Positions 1 through 11,345 of a stretch of DNA of 64,000 bases are shown here, piece after piece (position 1 is the stretch's first letter; each line of letters starts with the position of its first letter). This DNA is from Dromaius novaehollandiae (lineage: Eukaryota > Chordata > Aves > Casuariiformes > Dromaiidae). The DNA lies in NCBI RefSeq assembly GCF_036370855.1, contig NC_088106.1, positions 35,912,501-35,976,500 on the forward strand, given 5' to 3'. Both the position numbers and the translations under genes were made by a program. The notes beneath the pieces were generated by a model, which was not told the origin of the DNA, did not search any database, and worked only from the letters and a program-made list of their open reading frames with translations.

Positions 1-2764
1 CCAGGGTCTCTTCTACTGGCATCCCGTTTGCTCTTACTGACCGCCTTCAAGAATGGATACACAACACGTTTTCCAGCCTCATCTTGCAAGGTTAAGCATC
101 GGGCTTAACCTGAGAAATTTTATGAGCCCTAGGCTATTCCCTAGCTCTCCCCATAAGCTCATTTTTAGTGCATATCAGCAAGATTCAATAGGGAAGCAAA
201 AAAGCATGGTACTGCCTCTTACTTATCGCAATGCCACTAGCTATTTGTTGCGGATTATGAGCTTTTCATGTATTCCCCATCTCCCTCTCAGTGCAATGGG
301 ATGCTCAGAGACATCTGTTGTCAGAATTGCTTTTCATCTGGGAATCTCCACTGTAGCGTTGGCAATGGAGAGAGGTCACCAAGCTGCTCTCACCACATGT
401 TCAGTTATGACCTGTGTCCTCAGGTGGGCCTTCCCCTTCTGTGACTACCCTCTTGCTTTTGCTGCATTGAAATAACTTCTGTACTAGTAGCCGGAGACCC
501 TTCTGCAAAGCTCATCCCAAGCTCTCTTTAAGGCCTCTTCTTTTCCTTATCCTGTCTGATCTTACAGACTTCCCTGCTCTCCTGACCTCTGACAAACTAT
601 CTAGGACTCCAAGGACAACTTTCCCCTTCTCTACACAGTACTCCTTGCTTTCATAGTAAACCATACAGGGGGGTTTACTGGGACCCTTAGTCTTTCACTC
701 TTGATTGTAAGAAACAGGCTGCTCATGCTCTTCATGCAGAATTTTAGCAGCCTGCAGGCTCCTGCGGCTTTTTCCTGGGCAGTCTTCTGTAGTATTTTAC
801 TAATTGCCTCTTCCTTATGTCGCTCCCTTTCTTGAAATGATCTGTGTACATCCTGGCTCTGGTTGGCTTGCACTCTGCTATTCTCATGTTAAGCCCAGCT
901 GCACTTCACCACCCCAGAGTGACTCTCTCCAGTACCTCCCAGACTAAATCCTGCACAAACTAAATCCAGACCAAGTCCACCACAGTGTCTTTTCTCACTG
1001 CTTCACAGACCACCTGGTGTAGGAAGCAGCCCTTTACAAGCAGGAGACACTTCAGGTCTGAAGGCATCGTCTCCTGACAGGGCCTCTGGCCTTCTAGCCA
1101 AGCATCACAAGACGTCAGTGCTGCCTCTGTGCCTCTTCCCATCTTCCCCTTTGTGTGAGGCAGCCCAGCTGGAACCTCAGCCAGCCCTTCCAGGCCTTTG
1201 GCAGGCTCTCCCCCTCCTCCTCAGCGCAGGAGGAAGGCCAGGGCACAAAAGCCTGGAGCCTGCCCTGTCTGATGGAAAAGGGCAGAGAGGCATGCCTGCC
1301 TCTGCTTCGCCCAGCACCTACCGCTGTGTCACTGTTGAGCCATGCACAAATACTCCCCTGTGTCTCTCCCCATGTAGGTGTCACTTCCGCCTTGGGGGCT
1401 TTGGACCAAGGGCAGGGCTGTTCTCTTCAGTCTTTCAAAGCACTTTGTGTTCATGTCAGCCATGGTTGTCAGCCCAGAGGCTTTGTGTCCCTTGGCCAGG
1501 GCAGTTGCAAGGAGTTCAGGATCTAATGACAAGGCTGCTTTTCCTGTAACTCCAAGAGCCCCTGCCCTAAGGACCCCCTACCAAATGCCTGCAGACCAGG
1601 TGATCATCTGAGGCTGCAGCCTCCCTCCAAACCCCCTCTCCCAGAACATCAGGTGATGTTTCATCCTCAGGAATTTAAACGCCCACAGGCATTTCCAACA
1701 ACTCCAGGGCCTCACCCAGGGACATCCCCCCCGCCAGGGCTGGAGGCTCCCAGGGGCCAAGACCAGCTCCCCAGCATCAGCAGCCCCTGACTGCTCCCAT
1801 CCCCTGGGGTCCAGTCGAGACTGCCCATGCCAGGCCAAGTCCTCCCTCACCTCCGCCACACACTCCCTGGGTGCGGCTCCCCAAGGCCAAGGGGAAAGTG
1901 GAACGGTTCATGGATAAATGAGCGGCCCAACCTCACCTCTCCCCCATTACCTCCATCACACCCTGCCCCGCCAGCCCCATCTCGTGGGCCTGCCTCCCCT
2001 CTCACCCACCCCGCAGGCCTCCCCCACGCCAGCACCAGACATACCTGCCCAAGCTGGCAGGCCCTGCTGCGCACCCGGCCTCTTCTCCCCAGGCCGACAC
2101 GGCGAAGGCCACAGGCGACCTCCTTCCCTCCTGTGCACATGGGCATCATGAGCAGCAACACACCAACGGCCACCGACCACGGGGAGAACCACTCTGGCAC
2201 AGAAACCCCACGGCCGGAGCCCTGAGTGCATCTGTGTTCCCATGGCGATAACGGCCACTCAGAATGGAAGCAGAAGGGGGCCAGGAGGGGGCTGGGGGAG
2301 ACGGCCCTGTAGCACTCGCCTCAGCACTGCCCACCACGGCTGCAGAGACCAAACCTGGGAGCAGCCAGCACTTGCTGCTTTGGACTGCATCCCCCACTTG
2401 TTGCCCAGCTGCTTTCCCAGTCATGGTTTCTTCTGGGTGCAGAGGTTTGGGCCCGCCACTTGCAGCAGGACAAGAGCGCCCCAGCACTGTGCTGATGCTC
2501 AGAGAGGAGGATGTTATGCTACGATGGGACCCATCGTTCTCTGTCCCCACCAAAGCCCTCAGGCTGAGACCCCATCTGGGCATGTGCTGACACTCCCAAA
2601 CCAGCCTGGATAACCGGTACTGCACACTGAACCCCAGAGGTTTAGGGGCACTGTGCAAGGGAGCTGGGCGTGTGGTGCTGCACATGCAGCACAGCCCCTC
2701 TGCGCTGCTCCCACTTTGCCTGCTGGGGAGCAGCGCTGAGTCCAAGCACAGATGTCACAAAACA
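1..2764. repeat. Left copy of a tandem segmental duplication
   Basis: This block matches 61237-64000 in direct orientation, at an offset of 61236 that drops to 61235 after a 1-bp indel near 1140. Differences are scattered single bases, such as a small cluster near 263-275, and amount to roughly 1%. The two copies lie at the extreme ends of the window, so the similarity probably continues beyond both edges. The right copy sits directly upstream (minus strand) of the 16-exon array, so this left copy is probably the corresponding upstream part of another array gene lying before base 1. A collapsed or misjoined assembly is the alternative. Confidence 0.95.
631..873 (-). CDS. Conserved short ORF, possible exon upstream of an exon array
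   Basis: An 80-codon minus-strand ORF is kept unchanged in both duplicates (here and at 61867-62109). It is preceded by an AG (aatagcag) that could act as an acceptor near 887. The predicted peptide is charged at the start (HRSFQERERHKEEA) and then mixed hydrophobic and basic, ending at a TAG. I do not recognise the family. It lies on the same strand as the exon array, between the promoter module and the array in the duplicated arrangement, so it may belong to that gene. Identity between two recent duplicates is weak evidence of function because they are about 99% identical overall. Confidence 0.3.
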   Translation of the reverse strand: MQANQSQDVHRSFQERERHKEEAISKILQKTAQEKAAGACRLLKFCMKSMSSLFLTIKSERLRVPVNPPVWFTMKARSTV

Positions 2765-3264
2765 AGACAGAGCCCCCAGCGCGGAGCCTGGGCCGAGCTG
2801 GCACCTCCTCTCAACCCTGGTCCTCAGGGTGTGCAGCAGCTCAGGGCTGAGCCCCAGGGTCCTGCAGGGGCTGGGGATCCCCCTGCCGTGGGCCAGGCCC
2901 AGGGTGGTGGAGCCAGCACGTGACCAGAGCTGGTCGGTGCCTCCTGGCTGGCAGACAGGGTCCCAGGGCCAGCGCAGCCATAGCCAAGGCCGAGCGAGCT
3001 CAGGAGCCCCACGCTGACTCTGGCTGGGCTGCGCAGGGAGGGACTGGGGTATGGCATGGCCCTGCACCACTGCTCCCAGCACCGGCGGCCCAGAGCTGGG
3101 CTCCCCTTGCTGCCCCGCACGGCCCCCAGGGCAGCCAGGAGCCCCGCAGCGCTCCTGCGGCAGAGCCCAGCCCCTGCGGGGCAGCGGCCGGGCCCCGGGG
3201 CCCTGCACTGCCCAGGCACATGATGCCAGGCTGCCCCGAGGCCCCACCATGCCCCGCCCTGCCG
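2765..3264. other. GC-rich region downstream of the minus-strand promoter
   Basis: Very GC-rich DNA with many CpG and CAG/CTG words. Long open frames exist on both strands, as expected by chance at this composition. If the promoter at 3265-3490 is real, the first exon of a minus-strand gene should lie here, but no start or splice site stands out well enough to call. Confidence 0.4.
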
Positions 3265-3490
3265 CCCACAAGATGGTGCCCGGGCCGGGGAGGGCCGCCC
3301 ACCGGGTCACGTGGCACTAAGGTTGCTATGGCATCGTCCCCCCCATGCGGCCCTCCTGTTGGCTGGCAAGAGGATGAGGGTGGGGATCCCTTGGACTGAC
3401 AGTTCTGCCAGCCAATCGGAGTCTAGCATTCAGAGTCTGCAGGAGGGGAGGAAGTTGTGGGGCCTCATCTGGAGGAGAGAAGAGAGAGGA
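3265..3490 (-). promoter_or_regulatory. Putative CpG-rich promoter, minus strand
   Basis: Read on the minus strand the order is an oligopyrimidine tract, a CCAAT box (CCAAT on plus at 3412-3416), a CACGTG E-box (3308-3313) and a YY1-like CCATCTT (AAGATGG on plus at 3270-3276), with CpG-rich flanks. The same elements occur in the same order and nearly the same spacing on the plus strand at 39100-39325, with clear sequence similarity between them. This is typical of a TATA-less CpG-island promoter. It points left, towards the duplicated block that precedes the exon array in the other copy, so it is the best candidate promoter for the array gene family. No transcript evidence is available. Confidence 0.55.
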
Positions 3491-3625
3491 GAGAAAGAGA
3501 GAGCGAGGGGGGGAGAGAGAGAGAAAAAGAGAGAGGGAAGTGAAAGAGAAGAGGGAGAAAAGAAGGGGAGACGAGCATGGAGGAGCGAGAGAGCAGCGGG
3601 AAAGCAAGAGAGCAGGGCAGAGCTG
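3470..3625. repeat. Purine-rich (GA)n low-complexity tract
   Basis: About 150 bases are almost purely A and G on the plus strand, with gagaga runs and interspersed G runs. It adjoins the promoter module on its upstream side. The paralogous promoter at 39 kb carries the equivalent pyrimidine tract, so part of this tract predates the duplication. Confidence 0.85.
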
Positions 3626-3629
3626 TGCT

Positions 3630-6600
3630 GGCAGTGACCACTGCTCCCTCGCCTCTCCCTGTCACACTGAGGTTACCTCTGCCTTCCCCACAGCCTCCTG
3701 CCCTCCCTGCAGAAATGCTTTCTCCCCAGCTTTGGCCAGCCAAAAGCCCTCCCGGCCTCACTGAGAAGCACGGGGCCCTGACAGCAAAACTGCCCCAACC
3801 CTGTGGGGGCTGCAGGGCCAGCGCAGACACCTGCTCTCACCAGGACCTTTAGCAAAGGGGGCCATTTGCCAAGCAATCTGGGTGGGGGGAAATGGCCAAG
3901 ACTAGGCATTTCCCCCAGGGCTGGCCTACCCTGGAGCTCAGATTTAACTCTGCTCCTGCTTCTCTGAGCCTGGTGTCCTTTTCCATGGCAAGAGCACGCA
4001 GTGCAGCGCCTGTGCCCATTGCACAGCCCCGGAAGAAGTCCCCCACCAACCACCTTGGCCATGGGGGCCTTGCAGATGCTCCTGAGATCACTGTGCCTCC
4101 AGCAGGTTGCAAGGTATCCCCTCTGGGCCCTCCCACCCAGACACACCGGGGAAAACCCACCCTTTGGGAACAGGGGTCACAAAGCCACCTCAGGGACTAG
4201 CTTTGGTCACTCGCTGCTTTGGGGCACTTACCCAACATCTCCTGCCGTGCACGCATCCTCCCTCCCTCCCTGTATACTGGCAGGACAGTGCTCCCTGCCA
4301 GGGGCTTCTGACACTTCATTGCAAACAGCATCACCTGTGCTGAGAAAAAAAGCCCCTCGTGGGTAAATGAGAGCAGAACTGGGACAAGACCAACATGTGT
4401 CCCTCTGGCACCCCAGGTCCCAGGTCAGGCTCCTGCCCAGAAAACTCCAGCCTAACAAACGCTGGCTGAGGACTGGCTGCCTGCTGTGAAGAAGCCAGAG
4501 ATCCTAGCTGCTCCCCAAAATGACCTGCCTGGCAGCACCCAGGAGGCAACAGCTGCAGATGCAACCAATATTTAGCACTACCCCAAGAGCACTAACAAGC
4601 AGAGCCACTGTTGTGCCCCACACACAGTGTTGCCCCCCTCCCCCCCAAAAAATCCCAGGGTAGCAGCGGGTTGTCAGGGAGCCCCAGCGATGGGCACAGC
4701 AGGCCCCAGGCCCAGACATTTCTGCATATCCATGGACAAGCGCTAAAAGCTCCTTCACAGCTCCCCCCACCACAGGAGGAGAAGGCAGAAGAGCAGTCAG
4801 CAACCACAACCTGGTGTAGCAGAAGCCAAAATATCCCCCCTCGTCATGGCAGGGCAGGGCCGGACCCCAGCTGGACACCACTCCCTGAGCCCTTCATGGC
4901 AGAGACCTCGCTGTAGCCGTGCTACCAACAGCGGCTCTGACCCATTGCAAACAAAGAGCTGCCATCACTGGGGATTTATGGGCCACACGGAGCATCAGGG
5001 GGATGCTTGAGCCTCTTCCCAGGGAGAGGGCAGCGAGGGGCATATATAAAAATATGTGCACACAAAAATACACACAAATCACTGCACACCCTACAAATCA
5101 CCAAGAGACCTCTACTTTTCAGATGAGCCTTTGTTACCTGATTATTTCCCTATTTCAGTTATCTTTTCACTTCAAGTATCAAGTATCTTCAAGTATTTAG
5201 CCATTCCTGCAAGTATCATTGTTGCAATTGGCATTTCTCCCACAGGAAAACCCACAGGCCAGGACTGGGGAGGGCTGAGATTAGCCCCAGTCCCCTTAGC
5301 AGCTGCTTCAAGGAGAGATTTCAACTCTGGCCCAGGAAGAGGTCTGGACCCATCCTTCCAGAAGCTTCATCCCCAATAACCCCGCCAGGGACTTGGGGAC
5401 TCCTGTTCCAAACCTCAATACATCCGCTGCTTGCCTCGGGACCCCCAGCAAGGGCACAAAGCACCCAAGGGACAGGGGGGGCTTTCTCCAAACGCTGCCA
5501 GCGACTCCTGCCCCACGACAGGCTGTAACACAAGAGCCCCAAAACCTCTGCTTCCCTTAGTGCTTACTCAGCCCAGAGTTGAAAACACAATTTGAGCAGG
5601 TTTGCTTTTAGACTGCCTGGAAACCTCAACACACTTTCCTTCCCCTGCGCTCCTCCTGAGCGGGCTGCTCGCACCTCCTTTCCTCTCTGTCTGCCCTGGC
5701 TGGGGAAAAGTGCCCAGGAAGTCTGCCTGCAGTGCTTCTAGTTGGGCTCTTCTCATTGCTTGTCCAAATGTGCCACAGAGCCTAGGAAGGGGATTTTCCT
5801 GCTCCAAAGATGCACAACGTGCCTGTCCTGCATGGCAGGAGCAGGGTACAAATCCAAGTGAGGAATCAGAAGTGAGCTCCATGGGCCCTCCCAGCCCTTG
5901 CTGGCTCCCTCAGGAGACTCCTTTCCTCTGAGATACCAAGGCCTTGCCTCCAGGGATCAAGACACTGAGCTTGCTAAAAGGAGCTGAGTGCCTTCATGGC
6001 AAAATTCCTGTTATCCAAGAAGAGTTGGGGTCATTTCCATGCAGGAGGTGCTGCCTCCATCATGTCAAAAACCAGATGCTCAAACACGGAAGGAGGCACA
6101 ACAGGCTCCATGGCACCCAGTCTGTCTGCTGGACCCTGCTGCTTCATTTCAGGCACCACTTTGCAAAAGGAAGGAAAATCCATGCCCCCTCCTCACCTCT
6201 TTCTCTGCCTGGCCCTGTTGCCTGCCTGGAGCCCCCAGCCAGCTCCTGCCAGGTGCAACCAAGCGGCTGCTGCCACCCACCCCAGCTGCATCCTGCCCTC
6301 TCCCTCAGCAGTGCCACTGCTTCCTCCCTCTGACCACTCCCAGCCTTTGGGCACTTTCTGCTTCTGGGGTTTGGGAAAATGCAGCAGGCTCAGAGCAAAG
6401 CAGAACCACTGCAATTCAAACCCCAGGGAGGGGAGGTAGAGCAAGGCCATTCTTGCACAGCCCCAGGGCAGCCAGGGACCCCTGGGCAGAAGGATGGGAT
6501 GGGGCAGCCCCAGGATGGACCAGAGCATGACCAGGAGCAATAAAAAATCTCCGCTCACCCTCTGGTCCTTTCCAGTCCTCAGCCTTGGTATCCTGTTCCC

Positions 6601-6970
6601 CTCCAGCTCCCTCATGCCTGCGCTCTCCCCAGGCTCGTTGAGGGCAGGCAGGGGGACTACAGACCCCACACCCATCCCAGGGAGCCCAGCTGCCTCACTG
6701 ACCCCAGCCCAGCTCTGGCCACGAGGCCCCACTGCCTTCCCACCACCAGAAGAGCTCAGCTCTCCAGCTCTGCCCACGCTCTGTCCCCGGACCCTCCTGC
6801 CCTCCCACTGCTCGAGAACCCCCGCTACCTGGGGGCCAGGGGGAGGCTCCCACAACCATCAATGCCCTGAGCATTGCCAGGTCCCTGCTGCATGCTGGAA
6901 CCTTGGGCCGGGCCAGGCCAGGAGGGGGCTGATGTGCTGGAGCCCCCCTGGCTGGCCCTGCTCTGGCAGC
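3630..6970. other. Intergenic, no gene recognised
   Basis: Moderately GC-rich unique-looking sequence with many short open frames on both strands, none with a recognisable motif or consistent splice sites. Short CCTC and AC-rich stretches occur near 4255-4275 and 5040-5090. Confidence 0.4.
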
Positions 6971-6974
6971 ACTG

Positions 6975-7345
6975 CTGGGACCATGCTGGAAGTACTGGGA
7001 GCAGTTCTGGACTCCCAGGACAAGACAGACATGGTCGTGCTGGAGCAAGTCCAGCAATGGGCCACACGGATCATTGGGGGGCTGGAGTATCTGCCACCCG
7101 AAGCGTGGCTGAGGGAGCTGGGACAGTTTAGCATAGAGGAGGGGAGACTCAGGGGGACCTTTTCAATGGGTATAGAAAGAAATACATGATGTGGGAGGGA
7201 GAGGTTAAAGAAGATGGAGCCAGACTCTTCTCAGTGGTCCACAGGGACAGGACAAGAGGCAATGGGCACACAAGGAAAGACAGAAATTCCATTTAACCAT
7301 AAGAAAAGCCCATTTAACCGTGAGGGTGATTGAGTCCTTTCCTTT
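6975..7345 (+). mobile_element. CR1 LINE fragment
   Basis: The plus strand resembles the 3' part of the CR1 reverse transcriptase ORF and following UTR seen more completely at 24466-25826. The shared segments are around gagcaagtccagcaatgg, gaggggagactcaggggg and gacaggacaagaggcaatgg. The reading frame is broken and no terminal tail repeat is visible. It is an old 5'-truncated insertion. Confidence 0.75.
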
Positions 7346-7545
7346 CCAGGGGCTCACTGTGCTGCCCTTTGGCATGGTGTGCTAGCAATGCCTGCACTCA
7401 GAATGGCTGTGGGACCTCCACCAGGATCGGCCCCTTGCTCTGCACCTTTCCCTTGAGTCATCCCGGCTCTCCTGGAGTCCTGCATGGTGACAGTGCTCAG
7501 TCCTCCCCGAGAAGACCTGCACTTCACCTTGGGAGCCAGGAACTC

Positions 7546-8341
7546 ACCTGTCAGTGTGAGCCCTGCTCCTGCGCCTCCTCCACCAAGCTGAGGACGCATA
7601 GTGCGCTGTGCCCAGGACTCCCCAGCGGAGCTGGTCGCCTCGGGGGGACCTGCTGCCGGGCCTCTCTTGGTCAGGGGAAGGCTCCCTGTGCCTGCTGCAC
7701 CACCTCAGGGGCTCCTGCCATGCTTTGCCCCACGCCGATGGCAGGGCGTGCGCTGTGGGGGCAGAGTTGGATGGGGCCCTGTCAGAGCTCTCTGAGGTTT
7801 CCCCAGGAGAAGCTTTGGCTGCAGGAGCCCACACAGAGCTGGTGCAGGAGGGCCTCACACCTTCCTCCTCCCCAGGGGCCTGGCCGGGCTCAGACACCTC
7901 CTCCTAGCTGGGGAGTCTCTGGCCCCGCATGTGCTGCAGCCACCTGCGGCCATCATGGTTCTGCCTCGGGCACCTGCTTCGGGCCCTCTCTGGGGCCCCA
8001 GCATGGCCACTGTCGCTGCCACGGGAGCTCCTGTGCTAGAGGGCTGCAGAATGATGCCGCCTGCTCGTCGTGGAGTGGGAACAAAATCTCCCTCCTCCAT
8101 GGCTGGCCGAAGAGGAGCTCTCGGAGTGCCCAGTGTGGTACTGCTGGAAGTCGTCATCCACTCGCACCGTGTGGAGGACAGAGTGAAAAGGGTGCTGGCA
8201 GAGTGGTCACTCACCTCTGGTTTCTGACCACTGCCGGATACAGGCAAAGCAGCTGTGCAAGCAGAAGGCAGTGTAGTCAGTGTTGTCAAGTGTGTCCAGG
8301 CAGAAGGGGCACAGCCCATCTGGAGAGGCGTCCGGCAGCAT
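7546..8341 (-). pseudogene. TOPORS-like RING E3 ligase pseudogene
   Basis: From an ATG at 8341 the minus strand encodes a RING-type zinc finger close to that of TOPORS: CPFC near the start, then CLHSCFACIRQW, then PLC and a conserved following stretch (VRVDDDFQQY). The family normally has a Cys-Pro-Leu-Cys pair; here the first of those Cys codons is TGA (8207-8209), removing a zinc ligand and ending translation. The H-x-F-C step is one residue short as well. The frame continues past the stop with family-like sequence, reaches further stops, and ends in an Arg/Ser-rich tail (7546-7897) like the basic tail of TOPORS. TOPORS is a nuclear ubiquitin and SUMO ligase; this copy cannot make a normal one. 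An in-frame TAG lies just upstream of the ATG. Confidence 0.7.
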
Positions 8342-9530
8342 TGCCTACTGCAGCTGGCTCATGCTGGCACCAGGGGAAGTGCCACCATCCTCTGAGAAGT
8401 TCTCCTGATGATGCCACGTCCTATGAACAAAAGAGATGTAGAGTTCATGAGCTGTTCTCGAGACTAAAAGAGGAGAAAGCAGAAAAGCTGTGGCAGTCAG
8501 GATCAAGAGAGACAACCACCAGGAGACCATCTCAGGGGACACAAGGGGCACCTTCGTCAGCTCCTCCTCAGCAGGGAAGCGTGGGCACTGACTTCCCAGC
8601 ACACGTGCACAGGTGTTGCAAAGGCCAGAAAGCGGTTCCCAAATTCTGGGCAATTGCAGCCCCAGCCTGGGAGTGGGGCAGGGTGGAAGCAGAGCATCCC
8701 AAGCCCTGCCAGCCTCCCCATCTGGCAGAGCCCACCCACACTCTCGCCAGACAGCCAGCAGCATTGGCGGGGGGGGGCGGGGGGAGGGAGCCTTCTCCTC
8801 CCTGACCCCCCACAGAGTGTTTGATGGAGGCACTGGCGGGGGTGGGGGAGAGCTGGCAGTCCCCAACAGGCTCCCAATGCCACACTGCCGGCCACAGTGC
8901 CTGCCTGCCTTGGATCAGCACAGCTCACCTGCACACGTCTGTCCCTGCACAGCAGGGAACACCCCATATGCCTGAAGAGCTTCCCAGTGCCCTGGCACCT
9001 CTGGGCACCCCCGGCCACGGGACACCAGCCCTGCGGGGTCCACAGCCCCCACGTCTGCCAGGCAGAGCTGCTGCTGGCCGTGGAGCAAAGCCCAAATGTG
9101 AAGCGACCCTGCTGGGCACGGGGCACCTTGCGTGCTGCCCAGCGGGGAGCCTGGGGCAAAGTGAGCAGGGCCCGACTCTGCAGCTGTCTGAAAGCAGTGA
9201 TGTCATGGGAGTCCCAGGAACTCTGCAGTGACATCACCGGGGTCTCGGGGCTGCACCCAGGAGACCCCCCAGCTTCAGACACATCCTCAGTGCTTGCAAA
9301 GTCCATTGGACAGCCCTCTTCACCCCTCTGTGTTTGCCTGGGTTTTTCCTAAGTGGGCCTGTGGTTGCTTCAGACTATGTCAGAGTTTGCATTGGCTTGA
9401 ATGGCAGTCTAGGGCGGGATTTTGGCAGAAATCTCAGACTCGCTGAGCTTTTTTCCCTTTTCTCCTCTGTCAGCAGACTTCAAGCTGAGTGCTGCCAACC
9501 AGCAGAGTGGCCAAATTCAGCCAGAGCCAT
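8342..9530. other. Region between the two RING relics
   Basis: GC-rich sequence with a G-rich run at about 8766-8785 and scattered open frames. The minus strand just above 8341 is the presumed 5' side of the TOPORS-like relic and carries an in-frame TAG. Nothing else is recognisable. Confidence 0.35.
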
Positions 9531-9534
9531 GCTT

Positions 9535-9835
9535 GTGAACTGGGCAATGTCTTCTGCCAAGCAGAAAAGCAACCTCTTCCCTCTGCTCCCCACCTTCCCT
9601 GGGCCATGACAACGCATGCCCTGCATGGAGGGGTTGGGTCCTTTCTGAAAAAAGCCCAACTGGACAAGAGCCTGGGGATGTATTTGACACAAGGGGCAAC
9701 AAGCAAAAGCCTCCCCAGGCAATGTCAGAAGCGCCCAGGCAGAGAGGGCAGATTAGAGCGCAGATGGTGCCAGCGGCATTGCCGGGCGCAGCTGGCTTGT
9801 GCTGGCTCCAGGGAAAAAGGCGCCATCATCCGAAA
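9535..9835 (-). pseudogene. Second, more decayed TOPORS-like RING fragment
   Basis: The plus-strand stretch 9765-9835 matches the 5' side of the relic at 8330-8400 (gcattgcc..gcagctggct..tgctggc). Reading on along the minus strand gives a degraded RING-like segment with CPLCLGASD, followed by residues spaced as in the first copy but lacking most cysteines. It is a separate duplicate of the same gene, about 1.4 kb away, with more substitutions. Its distal part may have been separated by the adjacent LTR at 9936. Confidence 0.45.
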
Positions 9836-9935
9836 TTCCTCCCTCCTCTGCCAACATCACAGACTAGAAAAGAAAGAGACACTCAGCTGGTGACAGCAGC
9901 GTGGAGTGAGCCAACAGCTGGGCTGCATTGCAGGC

Positions 9936-10999
9936 TGTCCCGATCCAATACTGGGGGGGTTTCGTTACGATCCCAAGGACGAGATTAAGACGCTAAAACC
10001 AGTCAAATATCGTACAACCTTTTAACTTTATTTTCCACAAAGTGGGGAGAAAAGGTGGGGAAAGGCGAAGGGGAGACGAAGGGAAGAAGGGAACAAGGGT
10101 AAGGGGAAAGATAAAGTTGGAAAAGGAGAGGAGAAGCTAGCTACCACCACTCCGAGTCCGATGATGTTCTGCCGACTCCGTTCGAATTACAGCTCAGGCT
10201 GGGTGCCTCCGAAGAGGGACCCCGAACAAAGAAATCCCTGGGCAATTATACTTTCCAGTCTAAGCTCTCCGCCCTTCACGCAGTAGTTTGGACCAATAGT
10301 AATATTTAGGTCTGGGGTCTCCTGCTCCTTATTGGGTCCCTAGGTAGGTTGTTTACCGTTGTGGTTTCTGCTGACAGATGCGTTTTCATTCTTTGGGTCT
10401 TGCCCTTATCTCTCAAAGCCCTGACAATTTATTACTTCCCCAGCAGTGACGGTAGGTGTTATTTCCCAAGGTCCAGACAAAGGGAATATGATCTGGACCC
10501 CGAGATAGCCCAGACCCCCCCAATCAGCATTGTTTCCGCAGCAAGAGGAGGCCCTGCTCCCCAGGGTCCCGGTGCCCAAGCAGGCCTCACTTCAATGCCT
10601 TGACATCCTCCCTCCCGGAGCGTGAAGCATGGGAATGCAAACTGCTGGTAACCCCCTTGTCTTTGCTGCCTGCACCAGCTCTGGGGCCCTTTCTCACTGA
10701 ACTAGGGAGTGCGGCCTAAGGCTTCAGCAAATTTAGCTACTCATGCTAAGCAAGCTTTATAGAAGTTGTGCTAAGCAGCAGTAATTTATAGTCCAGGTCC
10801 CAAAGTCTCTGCCCGATCGTGGTCTGGTTCGGCGCAGGCTCGGTGTGTCCTGAATGGTTGCAGGGAGACCATTTCGGGGGTCACAGCAGCTCAGTCCTGT
10901 TCCCGCCGGGAACAGATGGCTTGTTTGGGGTTATGGTTTGCTTGCACCTTATGTACCAAGAAATGTTTAAGGCAAAAGTTCACTCATCTGTCCGCCACA
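9936..10999 (-). mobile_element. Solo LTR with 5-bp target duplication
   Basis: The element begins TGTCCCG and ends CCGCCACA on the plus strand and is flanked on both sides by the same 5-mer, caggc (9931-9935 and 11000-11004). Its interior is similar to the LTRs at 19492-20770 and 41984-42717; shared blocks include gctgggtgcctcc, gggcaattata, gaccaatagtaat and gcggcctaaggcttcagcaaat. Compared with the LTR of the provirus at 42-47 kb, U3 lies at the right end, so the element is in minus orientation. No internal viral sequence remains, as expected after LTR-LTR recombination. Confidence 0.9.
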
Positions 11000-11149
11000 C
11001 AGGCGATCCACACCAACCTCCCATCTGCCTGCAGGCAGCCCCGCTCCGGCCCTGGGCTCAGCGCAGATCTCGTGGGAGGGCACCGTCCCACAGCCCTGCT
11101 CCGACAAGGCGAGCGGGCAGGGCTTCGCCTGGCCCAGGCTGCCTCTCTC

Positions 11150-11345
11150 AGCCTCTCTTCCTATGACAGATGCTGCGGTCCCTTCATCATCTTTGTGGCC
11201 CTTCACTGCACTTGCTCTGGTAGCTCCATGTCCCTTTTGTCCTGGGGAGCCCAGGACCACACGCAGCACTCCAAGTGTAGGGGGGAGTCCGTGAAGGCTG
11301 TGTACAGAAGATGCCTGGCCTCATCTGGGGATAAATAACACTAAT
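11150..11345 (-). mobile_element. CR1 LINE fragment, antisense
   Basis: On the minus strand the sequence reads like the end of a CR1 ORF2 (ggctccccaggacaaaagggacatgg, then the gagcaagtgcag and aggaagagaggctgag segments), homologous to 25330-25480. It is short and frame-broken. Confidence 0.65.

Noticed and set aside
7330-8805. A 491-codon plus-strand ORF
   Set aside because: It lies antisense to the TOPORS-like relic, in GC-rich DNA where stops are rare; its Cys/Ser/Pro-rich composition shows no domain.
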